NCBI RefSeq assembly: GCF_001591005.1
Contig: NZ_BCTY01000010.1
Coordinates: 1 to 64,000 of the forward strand
DNA from: Sphingomonas sanguinis NBRC 13937
GTDB taxonomy: Bacteria; Pseudomonadota; Alphaproteobacteria; Sphingomonadales; Sphingomonadaceae
DNA length: 64,000 nucleotides
Direction of reading: 5' to 3'
Below are positions 27,118 through 35,755 of the stretch, piece by piece. Position 1 is the stretch's first letter; every line of letters begins with the position of its first letter. A program made the translations under genes and the position numbers. The notes under the pieces were generated by a model, which ran no database searches, was not told the DNA's origin, and worked only from the letters and a program-made list of their open reading frames with translations.

Positions 27118-28365
27118 ATGTCAACCGAATCACCGCATATCCTGGTCGTGGACGATGACGCCGACATCGCCCGCGCCGCGCAGTTGCTGCTCGAGCGGCA
27201 GGGAATGACGGTGGCGCACGCGCCTGATCCCGCCGCCGCCTGGGTGCGGCTGGCCGAGCATCCGGCCGATGTCATCCTGCTCGACCTGAATTTTGCGCGG
27301 GGCCACACCAGCGGCGAGGAGGGGTTCGCGCTGCTCGACCGGCTGGTCGCGGCGGACCGCCATGCGGTGGTGATCGTCGTCACCGGGCATAGCGGCATCC
27401 AGGTCGCGGTGCAGGCGATGCGCGGCGGCGCCGCCGACTTCATCATCAAGCCGTGGAACAATGCCCGGCTGACCGCCACCGTCGAGCGCGGCATTGCGCT
27501 GCGCCGGGCCAAGCTTGCCACCGCGCCTTCGCTGCCCGGTGGCGAAGCGCCGCTGCTGCTGGGCGACAGCGGCGCGATCGTTGCGGTGCGCGACCTGATC
27601 GCGCGTATCGCGCCGACCGACGCGCCGCTGCTACTGCGCGGAGGGGCGGGCACCGGCAAGACGCTGGCTGCGACACTTGCGCATCGCGGCTCTGCGCGTG
27701 CCGAGCGGCCACTGGTGACGCTGGACGCGACCGGCATCGATGCCGATGCGATCCCGGCCCTGCTGGCCGAGGCGGTCGGCGGCACCTTGCTGATCGATCA
27801 GGTCGACCGGCTGCCACCGGCGCTCCAGGGAGCGCTTGTGCGGGGGCTCGATCAGACGCGCGACCTGCGCCTGATTGCCACCTCGCGGCTCGACAGGGCG
27901 GGCCTGCGCGAGCGGCTGCATGAGGATCTGCTCTACCGGATCAACACGATCGAATGCGACCTGCCGCCGCTGGCCGCGCGCGACGGCGACGCGGTGCTGC
28001 TCGCCCGCCATTTCGCCGCCCTGTTCGCGGCGCGCCATGGCAGGCCGCTGCGGGTGCTGAGCGTCGAGGCGGAGCGTAGCATCGCCGCCGACGCCTGGCC
28101 CGACAATATCCGCGGCCTGCGCCAGGCGACGGAGCGTGCAGTGCTGCTTGGCACCGGCGAACGGCTCGATGTCGCAGACTTCGCGCTGCTGCCCGATCCC
28201 GCGCAGCCGCGTGCGCTCGCCGCCAGTCTGAACCTCGCCCGCAGCGAGGAGACGCTGGTCGCCGCCGCGCTCCAGCGGCACGGCTTCAATGTCAGCCGTG
28301 CCGCCGCCGAACTGGGACTGACCCGCGCCGCGCTCTATCGGCGGATGGCGCGCTATGGCCTCTGA
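27118..28365 (+). CDS. NtrC-like response regulator lacking the GAFTGA loop
   Basis: A 415-aa regulator. The receiver domain has D12-D14 in VVDDD, phosphoacceptor D56 (LLDLNF) and K111 (IIKPWN). The AAA+ domain has Walker A GGAGTGKT (175-182) and Walker B LLIDQVD (224-230), and a Fis-type HTH (NVSRAAAELGLTRAALYRRM) closes the protein. Between Walker A and Walker B only about 40 residues remain, and the ELFGH/GAFTGA loop that contacts sigma-54 is absent, so it probably acts with another sigma factor. ATG 27118 starts MSTESPHILVVDDD. It is divergent from the ABC export operon, its likely target, and overlaps the kinase gene by 11 bases. Confidence 0.88.
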   Translation: MSTESPHILVVDDDADIARAAQLLLERQGMTVAHAPDPAAAWVRLAEHPADVILLDLNFARGHTSGEEGFALLDRLVAADRHAVVIVVTGHSGIQVAVQAMRGGAADFIIKPWNNARLTATVERGIALRRAKLATAPSLPGGEAPLLLGDSGAIVAVRDLIARIAPTDAPLLLRGGAGTGKTLAATLAHRGSARAERPLVTLDATGIDADAIPALLAEAVGGTLLIDQVDRLPPALQGALVRGLDQTRDLRLIATSRLDRAGLRERLHEDLLYRINTIECDLPPLAARDGDAVLLARHFAALFAARHGRPLRVLSVEAERSIAADAWPDNIRGLRQATERAVLLGTGERLDVADFALLPDPAQPRALAASLNLARSEETLVAAALQRHGFNVSRAAAELGLTRAALYRRMARYGL

Positions 28366-29551
28366 CCGCGTCGCGGCCGCCGTCCGGGTGCTCGTCATCG
28401 CCGGGGCGGGCGCGTCGGCGTCGTCCAGCATCGGCAGCGGCCTTTACGCCACCGCCACCGTCGCGCTGCTCGTCGCCGCCTGGACCGGCGTCAACGCCGT
28501 CGTCGCCGCGCAGACCGTCCCGCTACCGCTGCCCCCGCCGCCGCCGGTCCCCGATGCGGAGGAGCGCCAGCGGCTCATCGCCTATCTCGATCTGTCGCCC
28601 GCGCCGCTCGTCGCCTATCGCGCGGGGGCGCTGTACGCGGTCAACCGCGCCGCCCGTCGCCTGTTCGCCAGTGACGACAGAATCCCCGCGCCGCCGCCCG
28701 CGCTGGTCGAGGCGATCACCCGTACCATGCCCGGCCGGACCGCGACGGTGACGATCGACGACGAACCCTTTGCGCTGGCCGTCGGCACGCTGACCCTCGC
28801 CGGCGAAGTCGCGCATGTCGGCGCGCTGATCGACATCGGCGCCGAACTCAAGGCAGCGGAAGCGGCGGCGCTGCGTGAACTCGTCCGGATTCTGAGCCAC
28901 GAGATCGTCAACGCGCTGACACCGATCGCGTCACTCGCCGAAACGGCGGCAGCGATGCTCGGCGATGCGCAGCCGGATCACGATGCGGTGCGCGAGGCGG
29001 TGACCACGGTGGCCCGCCGCGCCGCCGGCCTGCAACGCTTCGGCGATGCATATCGCAGCCTCGCCCGCCTGCCCGCACCGGAGCGCTGCCGGCTGGCCAC
29101 CGCCGACTTGCTCGACGATCTCACCCGCCTGTTCGCCGCGCGCTGGCCGACGCTACCACTGCATGTCGTAGCTTCACATGGCCCGGTTCATCTGTTGGCA
29201 GACGCCGATCAGCTGTCTGCCGCCCTTTGGGCCATCCTGCAGAATGCGGTCGAGGCGGCCGATGACCCGGCCGCACTGCGCGTCACGCTTAGCGTCGAAA
29301 CCCGGCCCGACACGGTCACCATCGCGATCGCCAATACCGGGCCGTCCATCCCCCCGGCGCAGGCGGACGCGATCTTTCACCCGTTCATGACCACCAAGCC
29401 CACCGGCAGCGGCGTCGGCCTTGCCCTAGCCCGCCAGATCCTGCGCGGCCACGGCGGCGAGGTCACGCTCGCGCATTCCACACCGGAGGAAACGTGTTTT
29501 GTCGCCACGCTGCCCAGACTGGGCAGCGTGAACATGCCCAACAGACGGTGA
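28355..29551 (+). CDS. sensor histidine kinase paired with the NtrC-like regulator
   Basis: A 398-aa kinase. Two N-terminal membrane helices (about residues 7-22 and 30-53) enclose almost no periplasmic loop, suggesting intramembrane sensing. A Pro-rich linker and a PAS-like region follow. The H box is RILSHEIVNALTPI with H182, the N box is ILQNAVEAA, and the G box is GSGVGLALARQI. It starts at ATG 28355 within the end of the regulator gene, so the pair is translationally coupled. Small-loop kinases next to MacB-like exporters often sense cell-envelope or peptide stress; that role is inference. Confidence 0.88.
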   Translation: MASDRVAAAVRVLVIAGAGASASSSIGSGLYATATVALLVAAWTGVNAVVAAQTVPLPLPPPPPVPDAEERQRLIAYLDLSPAPLVAYRAGALYAVNRAARRLFASDDRIPAPPPALVEAITRTMPGRTATVTIDDEPFALAVGTLTLAGEVAHVGALIDIGAELKAAEAAALRELVRILSHEIVNALTPIASLAETAAAMLGDAQPDHDAVREAVTTVARRAAGLQRFGDAYRSLARLPAPERCRLATADLLDDLTRLFAARWPTLPLHVVASHGPVHLLADADQLSAALWAILQNAVEAADDPAALRVTLSVETRPDTVTIAIANTGPSIPPAQADAIFHPFMTTKPTGSGVGLALARQILRGHGGEVTLAHSTPEETCFVATLPRLGSVNMPNRR

Positions 29552-29711
29552 TCCGCTCCTTACAATCGACTACATTGAAGTGACCAATGAGGGTAATGAT
29601 TTGGCAGAGCCTTGGGGTTCTTGAACTGCCGAACAGACAATCCAGTGACAATCTGACCCAAAATTAGACGCTCATAGCGACCCGGCCGGTTGTTGACGAC
29701 CGGACATCCGT

Positions 29712-30557
29712 TCAGCTTGGTTTGCTCGTGAAGCTTTTCCGGTTTTCGGCAAGGAATGTAGCCAGTGAGGTTGGCGGTCGGCCGGTGACATCTTCGACGG
29801 TGGTTGTGCTTCGGTCTTCCGAGCCTCGCGCGATCGCCCCGTCCATCCCCGCAAGGAGATCGGCATAGTCCCCCGGCAAGCCGAATGAGCGGTAGCGGTC
29901 GGCCAGCGCCTCGACGCTCAGCCTACAGTGCCGCACCGGCCGGCCGATCACCTCGGTGATCGCCGACGCTGCCTCGTGATAGGTCAACGCCTCGGGGCCG
30001 GTCAGTACCAGCTCTCCCGACGCCGCTTCCGGCGTCAGCAATGCCGCCGCGGCGACCGCAGCAATGTCGGCGGCGTCGATGAACGACACGCGACCATCGT
30101 CTGTTGCGGAGTAGAGGCGCCCCTCGGCAACGATCGACGGCAGATACTGCCCAGTGAAGTTCTGCATGAACCAGCTCGGCCGGAGCACCGCCCAGCGTGG
30201 CGCATGATCGCGCAGCCAGGCGTGTGCCCCTCCCATCATTGGTCCGCCCGGCGGCAGCGACGCGGCGGAAAGTAGCACGATTGCACCCGGTAGCCGCTCG
30301 GCAGCGTGTTCAAGGAACGGACGCATGACGGGCAGCTGATCGACACGGTCGGTCGGGGCGACGACATAGGCGGCGTCGACCCCGTTGAGCGCCGGTGCAA
30401 AGCTGGCCGGATCGGACCAGTCGAACCAGACTTGCCCTGGCAGCTCTGCCCGCCTCGTCGCCGCGATTACCTCGGCGTCCCTGCCGCGCAGAAGATTCGC
30501 GAGCAACCTGCCAGTGGTGCCGGTCGAGCCGGTGACCAGGACTCGCTCAGGCACCAT
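29712..30557 (-). CDS. NmrA-like NAD(P)-binding oxidoreductase
   Basis: A 281-aa protein of the atypical SDR (NmrA/quinone-oxidoreductase-2-like) group. The Rossmann motif VLVTGSTGTTGRLLA is at the N-terminus, with DWSDPASFAPAL, an AYVVAPTDR segment and the mid-protein LRPSWFMQNF typical of the family. I start at ATG 30557 (MVPERVLVTG); ATG 30566 would add three residues. Both lie inside the end of the broken SnoaL-like gene, so the two were once coupled. A divergent TetR regulator probably controls them. Confidence 0.85.
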   Translation of the reverse strand: MVPERVLVTGSTGTTGRLLANLLRGRDAEVIAATRRAELPGQVWFDWSDPASFAPALNGVDAAYVVAPTDRVDQLPVMRPFLEHAAERLPGAIVLLSAASLPPGGPMMGGAHAWLRDHAPRWAVLRPSWFMQNFTGQYLPSIVAEGRLYSATDDGRVSFIDAADIAAVAAAALLTPEAASGELVLTGPEALTYHEAASAITEVIGRPVRHCRLSVEALADRYRSFGLPGDYADLLAGMDGAIARGSEDRSTTTVEDVTGRPPTSLATFLAENRKSFTSKPS

Positions 30558-30868
30558 ACACCCCATTCATCGCGACCGCGTTCGCCGCATCGTTCCCCAG
30601 GAGCGCACGCACGACCACCAACGGACTCCAATAGTCGCGATAGTGCACGATCCGTCCGCCGCCGGTCGTGATGACCGATAGGTAACGCTGATCGTATGGA
30701 GCTCCCGTCTCGACCCTCCAGCCGGTGCGGCAGGCCAGGGGGCGTAAACGGAAACTCCATCACCACGTCCTCGGCCAGCATGTCGACGAACCCCGTCTGA
30801 TCAGCGGCGAGGCGGTCGCCGAGCGCTTCGCGCAGCATCGTCGGAAAGTCTTGCACTCTGTCCGTCAT
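30547..30868 (-). pseudogene. SnoaL/NTF2-like protein with internal frameshifting deletion
   Basis: The gene starts at ATG 30868 with AGGAG upstream and encodes MTDRVQDFPTMLREALGDRL, then FVDMLAEDVVMEFPFTPPGL, a SnoaL-like start. After HRLEG (about 30715) the frame goes wrong. In the +1-related frame the typical C-terminal part resumes (PYDQRYLSVITTGGGRIVHY, then RDYWSPLVVVRALLG) and stops at 30547. About 40-45 residues expected between the two parts are missing, so a deletion that is not a multiple of three has removed the middle. The protein cannot be functional. Confidence 0.75.
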
Positions 30869-30887
30869 CCCGTATCTCCTATGCGTC

Positions 30888-30903
30888 GAGACGCCACCGT
30901 CTC
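30888..30903. promoter_or_regulatory. palindrome in the TetR / SnoaL-NmrA intergenic region
   Basis: GAGACG-CCAC-CGTCTC is a perfect 6-4-6 inverted repeat midway between the divergent starts at 30868 and 30924. Its place and symmetry fit an operator of the adjacent TetR-family repressor. Confidence 0.5.
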
Positions 30904-30923
30904 ATTGATGTAGGAGATTGCGG

Positions 30924-31538
30924 ATGGAACGCAAGCGTTCCGTCGCCTCGGGACCGCGGCAGCTCTCCGGAGCAGCCGTGCAGCGGGCCAACGTCACCGA
31001 CGCACTAACGCGCTCGTTCTTCGCGGAATGGGCACGGGTCGGCTATGCCGATCTAAGCCTCGAGCGGGTCGCCCGAGCGGCCGGGTCGGGCAAGGCGGCG
31101 CTGTATCGGCGCTGGCCGGACAAGGCAGCGATGGCGGCGGACCTTTTGCCGCAGGTCGGCATGACGGTTACTGAGATTGACGACCAGGGCTCGTTCGAGG
31201 CGGACGTGCTGGCGCTGTTATTGGCCATTCGCCGGGTGTTGCGCCACCCGACCATTCGACGCATCGTGTCGGACATCCATGCCGAGCTTGAGCGCAACGT
31301 CGCGCTCTCCGCGGCAGTGCGACCGTTTCAAGAGGCACGCCGGGCGCGAGCGTACGACGTTGTCGCCCGCGCGGTCGCGCGCGGGGAGCTTCCCGACACA
31401 GTCGACCGCGCGATTGCCGCCGACCTGCTGGCAGCCCCGCTGTATTGGCGCATTGCGGTGCTTGGGCAGCGCGCGAGTCGCAAATATCTTGAAAACCTGA
31501 CGCAGGTGATCGTCCGAGGTCTCAGCGTTGGCAAATAG
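30924..31538 (+). CDS. TetR/AcrR-family transcriptional regulator
   Basis: A 204-aa TetR-type repressor. The N-terminal HTH is visible as GYADLSLERVARAAGSGKAALYRRWPDK, ending in the family-typical YRRWPDK. The C-terminal ligand domain (LRHPTIRRIVSDIHAELERN, LLAAPLYWRIAVLG) resembles TetR_C_11. ATG 30924 has TAGGAG at 30911-30916; a TTG six bases upstream is less likely. It is divergent from the SnoaL-like/NmrA pair, with a palindrome between them, and probably represses that pair and itself. Confidence 0.9.
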   Translation: MERKRSVASGPRQLSGAAVQRANVTDALTRSFFAEWARVGYADLSLERVARAAGSGKAALYRRWPDKAAMAADLLPQVGMTVTEIDDQGSFEADVLALLLAIRRVLRHPTIRRIVSDIHAELERNVALSAAVRPFQEARRARAYDVVARAVARGELPDTVDRAIAADLLAAPLYWRIAVLGQRASRKYLENLTQVIVRGLSVGK

Positions 31539-31621
31539 GACCCAATTCTTACCGTTCAGCAGCGTGTTTGAGGCATCTCAATCCGGATATTCCCACGAGA
31601 CGGCAGGTTACAGTGATTTTT

Positions 31622-32512
31622 TCAGCCGACTTCGCGCGCCAAGTCGATCAGGGCCTTGAATGCGGCGGAGGGATTACGCCTGCTGGGATAATATAGGCTC
31701 AAGCGCGCGAGCGGCGGCGTCCACTCCTGAAGAACTCGGACAAGCCGGCCCGCTTCAATGTCGGCGCGCACGTCAGACTCCATGAAATAGCCGATCCCCA
31801 CTCCCTCCAGAACCGCAATTTTGGCGAGGCTCGCCTCGTCGAGGGTCAACGGGCCCTCGACGTCGATCTGGAGGGTACCGCCGTCCTTTCGGAACTGCCA
31901 CCGATGCAGCGCCCCATTCGGCAGCCGAATTCTGAAACAGGCGTGTCGGAGGAGATCGGGAGGCACCTGGGGTTTGCCATTGGCCGCCAGGTAGGTCGGT
32001 GACGCCACCACCGCGAAGCTGCGTGGCGGTCCGACGGGTATGGCGATCATGTCGCTTGGCACGAGGTCAGCGCTTCTGAGGCCCAGATCAAAGCCCGCCT
32101 CGACGATGTCGACGATCCGTCCTTCGGTGACCAGATCGATGTGCACCTGCGGATACCGCTTCAAGAATGGGATGAGCAGCGGACTCAGAACCTCGCGCGC
32201 GCCTGTGGCGAACGCATTGATCCGCAGCGTGCCCGACGGCGTCTCCACCTGGGAACGCGCGGTACTCATCGCGGCGTGCAGCGTCCTGACTGCGGGCCGG
32301 ATCTGTTCGACGAAGGTCTGCCCGGCGTCCGTCAACGAGACGCTGCGGGTCGTGCGGTTGAACAGCCTGACGCCCACGCGTCGCTCAAGCTTGCCGATCA
32401 GATTGCTCAGCGCGGTAGCCGAGAGGCCGAGTTCCAGGGCGGCCGCACGAAATGAGCCTCGCTGCGCAATGGCGAGAACCGCGTCGAACTCGCTCAGACC
32501 ATCGCCAGCCAT
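31622..32512 (-). CDS. LysR-family transcriptional regulator
   Basis: A 296-aa LysR regulator. The HTH is in [35 protein letters not shown], followed by [16 protein letters not shown] and a complete effector domain. I use ATG 32512 ([14 protein letters not shown]), which gives the normal family length; ATGs at 32569 and 32626 would add an atypical tail and run into the divergent promoter. It faces the NTF2-like/SDR pair, its probable target, and an AATC-N9-GATT dyad lies between. Confidence 0.9.
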   Translation of the reverse strand: MAGDGLSEFDAVLAIAQRGSFRAAALELGLSATALSNLIGKLERRVGVRLFNRTTRSVSLTDAGQTFVEQIRPAVRTLHAAMSTARSQVETPSGTLRINAFATGAREVLSPLLIPFLKRYPQVHIDLVTEGRIVDIVEAGFDLGLRSADLVPSDMIAIPVGPPRSFAVVASPTYLAANGKPQVPPDLLRHACFRIRLPNGALHRWQFRKDGGTLQIDVEGPLTLDEASLAKIAVLEGVGIGYFMESDVRADIEAGRLVRVLQEWTPPLARLSLYYPSRRNPSAAFKALIDLAREVG

Positions 32513-32563
32513 TATCCCATTTTCCGCAACGCCAGATACCGATTTATCTCGATTATCACCAGC

Positions 32564-32580
32564 AATCATATCGCTAGATT
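32564..32580. promoter_or_regulatory. LysR-type dyad (T-N11-A) between divergent genes
   Basis: AATC at 32564-32567 and GATT at 32577-32580 form a dyad around 9 bases and fit the T-N11-A LysR box (T66 to A78). GAT/ATC half sites continue leftwards (about 32535-32556). It lies 28 bases before the NTF2-like start. Confidence 0.4.
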
Positions 32581-32607
32581 GATCCCGTCCCGTCAAGGAG
32601 CCGAGCA

Positions 32608-32943
32608 ATGACGATCGAACTTCCAAAACCCATCGCCGATTATGTCGCGGCGAACGCCCGCCTGGACGTGGACGGCATGATGCGGCCCTTTGCCCCCGAC
32701 GCCGTTGTCCACGACGTTGGCATCGGGAAGCGATTCGAGGGCACGTCCGATCTGCGCACCCTATTTGAGCAGGAAGTCGTTCCAGTGAAGGCGATCTTCA
32801 AGCCGGACACGGTTCGCCACGAAGACGGCAAGGTGGTCGTCGAGGGCCCCGCGCACGGCGACTTTCCCGGGAGCCCCCTTCGCTTCACCTACAGCTTCGT
32901 GCTTCGGGACGATGCCATCAAGATGCTGGAGATCACACTGTGA
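32608..32943 (+). CDS. NTF2/SnoaL-like protein
   Basis: A 111-aa protein of the SnoaL-like NTF2 superfamily: [21 protein letters not shown] at the N-terminus and the typical ending [14 protein letters not shown]. The ATG at 32608 follows AAGGAGCCGAGCA, a strong ribosome site. It overlaps the SDR gene by 4 bases (GTGA), so the two are translated together. The ligand is not predictable. Confidence 0.85.
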   Translation: MTIELPKPIADYVAANARLDVDGMMRPFAPDAVVHDVGIGKRFEGTSDLRTLFEQEVVPVKAIFKPDTVRHEDGKVVVEGPAHGDFPGSPLRFTYSFVLRDDAIKMLEITL

Positions 32944-33719
32944 CCGTCGCGACAGAGTTCGCCGGCAAGCGGGTGCTCGTCAGCGGCGGCACGAAGGGCT
33001 TGGGCCGGGCGACCGTTGATCGCTTCCTGACCGGGGGAGCCCAGGTTATTACCGCTGCCCGCGAGGAAGCGAAGCCGAGAGCCGATACGATTTTCGTCGT
33101 AGCGGACCTTACCACCCCAGAGGGCGCCGAAGCGCTTGCCGACGCTGCGCTCGACCGCATGGGCGGAATCGACATCCTTGCGCATGTCGTGGGCGGATCG
33201 GCCTCTCCAGGCGGTGGGTTCGCGGCGCTCACCGACGCGCACTGGCTGGCAGAACTGAATCTAAACCTGATGGCCGCCGTCCGGCTCGACCGATTGCTCG
33301 TCCCGCAAATGATCGACCGCGGGAGCGGCGCCATCGTGCACGTCACGTCGATCCAGTCGATCCTGCCGTTGCCGGAATCGACGACCGCCTATGCCGCCGC
33401 CAAGGCAGCGCTCAGGACCTATAGCAAGTCTCTGTCAAAGGAGCTTGGCCCCAAGGGCGTGCGGGTCAATGCCGTCTCCCCCGGCTGGATCATGACCGAG
33501 GCGGCAGGCGAGTTCCTTGAGCGCCTCCGCAGCGCGACTGGCGGCACGATCGAGGGGGCGCGGCAGCAGGTGCTCGACGGCCTGGGCGGCATTCCGATCG
33601 GGCGAGCTGCCGAGCCTCACGAAGTTGCCGATCTGATCGCCTATCTCGCATCGGATCGCGCGGCGGCGATACACGGTGCCGAGTTCATCATCGACGGCGG
33701 CACGGTGCGAACCGTCTGA
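32940..33719 (+). CDS. short-chain dehydrogenase/reductase
   Basis: A 259-aa classical SDR starting at GTG 32940 inside the previous stop. The cofactor motif is SGGTKGLG (residues 15-22), the catalytic residues are S137 or S140 with Y151-x-x-x-K155 (YAAAK), and NAVSPGWIMTEAA follows. The C-terminus (AAAIHGAEFIIDGGTVRTV) is complete. Acidic residues after beta-2 are not obvious (AAREEAKPRAD), so NADP preference is possible. Likely regulated by the divergent LysR protein. Confidence 0.92.
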   Translation: MTVATEFAGKRVLVSGGTKGLGRATVDRFLTGGAQVITAAREEAKPRADTIFVVADLTTPEGAEALADAALDRMGGIDILAHVVGGSASPGGGFAALTDAHWLAELNLNLMAAVRLDRLLVPQMIDRGSGAIVHVTSIQSILPLPESTTAYAAAKAALRTYSKSLSKELGPKGVRVNAVSPGWIMTEAAGEFLERLRSATGGTIEGARQQVLDGLGGIPIGRAAEPHEVADLIAYLASDRAAAIHGAEFIIDGGTVRTV

Positions 33720-33931
33720 ACCGTTGCGCGGGGAAACTGCCTAGTTGCTTTGTTCCCCGCGCCGTGGCGAGGCAGACGACCCCATCCCGGTTGTTCATAG
33801 AATTCCTAGACGGTGCCCGAAACCGGCCGCTCGTTCAGCATTACCACCGGCCAATCAACCGCGTTTCCGAACTCTCGGTTTACCGCGCCTGCGTAAGCTC
33901 GTTTGGCAATTTGGCCCGATGGAGATGATCA

Positions 33932-34566
33932 ATGGGTCATTCGTCGATGGACCCTGCCTTTCACGAGCTTCGGCCTTGGAATGAGGGCCGGCTGATCGGT
34001 GCGAAGCGCGCCCTGAAACAGCAACAGGTCTGGGCTATTCGCGTCTGGCTCGACCAGCATAGACGGCTGCGCGACCGAGCGCTGTTCGACTTCGCCATCG
34101 ACAGTAAGCTGCGCGGCTGCGACGTGATCAGGGTGCGGATCGGAGATATAGTTTCTGGCGGGCGCGTCCGTGACCGCGCCGTCGTGGTTCAGCAGAAGAC
34201 CAGACGGCCAGTCCAGTTCGAACTGATGGACACGGCACGCAAGACGATGCTGGCATGGCTGGAGCGTCGTGGCGGGACACTGAACGAGACTTCGTCTTTC
34301 CGAGCCGAAACGACTACATGGCCCACATGAGCACCCGGCAGTATGCCCGCCTCGTGCATGAGTGGGTGGTCAGCATCGGCCTTCCGGCTCAAGATTATGG
34401 TACACACTCGCTTCGGCGCACGAAAGCATCGATCATTTACAAGGCGACCGGCAACCTCCGCGCCGTTCAGATTCTTCTCGACCATGCCAAGATCGACAGC
34501 ACAGTGCGCTACTTGGGCGTTGACGTTGAGGACGCTTTGAAGCTGGCGGAACGCACTGAGGTCTGA
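33932..34566 (+). pseudogene. short XerC/D-like tyrosine recombinase, frameshifted
   Basis: This matches the roughly 200-aa core-only tyrosine recombinases common in sphingomonads and rhizobia. The first part (PWNEGRLIGAKRALKQQQVW, then RALFDFAIDSKLRGCD with the first catalytic Arg) is in the frame starting at ATG 33932. The second part (DFVFPSRNDYMAHMSTRQYA, HSLRRTKAS, LLDHAKIDSTVRYLGVDV with the Tyr) is in another frame, ending at 34566. The switch falls at 34280-34292, where AACGAGACTTC seems to have lost one base compared with a DDF coding. The catalytic residues themselves are all present, so only the frameshift inactivates it, or a sequencing error is possible. Confidence 0.75.
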
Positions 34567-34699
34567 GGGGACCCAATTACGGTCATTCGCGCCATCTTCG
34601 TCGCTTCCCAACTTCAGACGTTCATTCGGGTTTGGCTCCAGACCGAGATGTGCAGTGCAAGCGCCTTCCCAGCGCTGACTGCATCACGATCAGTCCCTG

Positions 34700-35755
34700 T
34701 CAGCCTTTCGGCACCGGCAACAGAATACGAAATAGAGATCGGTCGTTGGTTCTTTGATAGATGGCATCTCCGCCATGTGCACGGGCGATAGCCTGAACGA
34801 CGGAAAGGCCCAGTCCCGATCCACCAGAGCTCTTTGTGCCGCGTACAAATTGGTGGAAAGCGCTTCTCTCGAACTCCGGTGGCAACCCTGGCCCCTTGTC
34901 CGCAACGGTGATGACCGCCTCACTCCTCGTGAATCCAACCGCGAGCCGCAAAGTACAAGGCGACGCATGGCGACGCGCGTTATCGACGAGCGCGATCACA
35001 GCCTGTCGAATTCGTGCTGCGTCGGCCCGAACGACTCCGGTCTCCAACGTCATCTCCAGTTCGAAACCCACTGGCGACAGCATGGATGACAGGATCGGTC
35101 GCATATCCTCCAGCTCGGCAGCCAGATCGACGTCCCCAATCTCCAGCTCCAATCGCCCGCTCTCAGCCAGACTGACGCCGCGCAAATCCTCGACCAATCG
35201 GGTCAGCCCCTCGACCTGCTTCGTCAGACCGACCACCAGTTCGTCGTCGAGGGGAAACACACCGTCCATTGCCCCCTGAAGTCGCCCGCGCAGGATGGTC
35301 AAAGGCGTACGCAATTCATGCGCAATCTGGGCGTTCCACAGCTTTACATCGTCGGACATGCGTTGCAACCGGTCGGCCATGGCGTTGAAATCGGCGATCA
35401 GCAGCGCGGCCTCGCCATGCGCGACGCGTACCGGCGCGATCCGGGTGGTTAGGTCTCCCTCAGCGATCCGGCGCGCCGCCTCACCCACCGCCCCTAGGGG
35501 CTGCACGATCCGCCGCGCCAGCCGCACCGCGACCGCCAGTGCCAGAGCCACCCCGATCACGCACGACGCTAGGGTGATACCGACATCCAGCCCGGTCGTG
35601 TCCGCCACCCCCGGCGGCAGCGGCGCGACGATACGCAGCCGCTCCAGCACTGCATAGACGATGTAGAAGGCGGCCGTGCTGACCGCGACGGCGACGAAGG
35701 CCAGCGTTGCCATAGCGATCGACAATTGCCGGGTCAGGCTGTTCCGGTTCTTCAT
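34700..35755 (-). CDS. BaeS-like sensor histidine kinase
   Basis: A 351-aa kinase: first membrane helix at residues 12-35, a short periplasmic loop (about 37-57), second helix at 58-80, a HAMP domain (RIVQPLGAVGEAARRIAEGDL), the H box NAQIAHELRTPLTIL with H146, N box ALVDNARRHA and G box GGSGLGLSVV. ATG 35755 overlaps the regulator stop as ATGA. With its regulator it faces an RND efflux operon, the arrangement of BaeSR- and AdeRS-like systems, so efflux control in response to envelope stress or drugs is probable. Confidence 0.9.
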   Translation of the reverse strand: MKNRNSLTRQLSIAMATLAFVAVAVSTAAFYIVYAVLERLRIVAPLPPGVADTTGLDVGITLASCVIGVALALAVAVRLARRIVQPLGAVGEAARRIAEGDLTTRIAPVRVAHGEAALLIADFNAMADRLQRMSDDVKLWNAQIAHELRTPLTILRGRLQGAMDGVFPLDDELVVGLTKQVEGLTRLVEDLRGVSLAESGRLELEIGDVDLAAELEDMRPILSSMLSPVGFELEMTLETGVVRADAARIRQAVIALVDNARRHASPCTLRLAVGFTRSEAVITVADKGPGLPPEFERSAFHQFVRGTKSSGGSGLGLSVVQAIARAHGGDAIYQRTNDRSLFRILLPVPKG

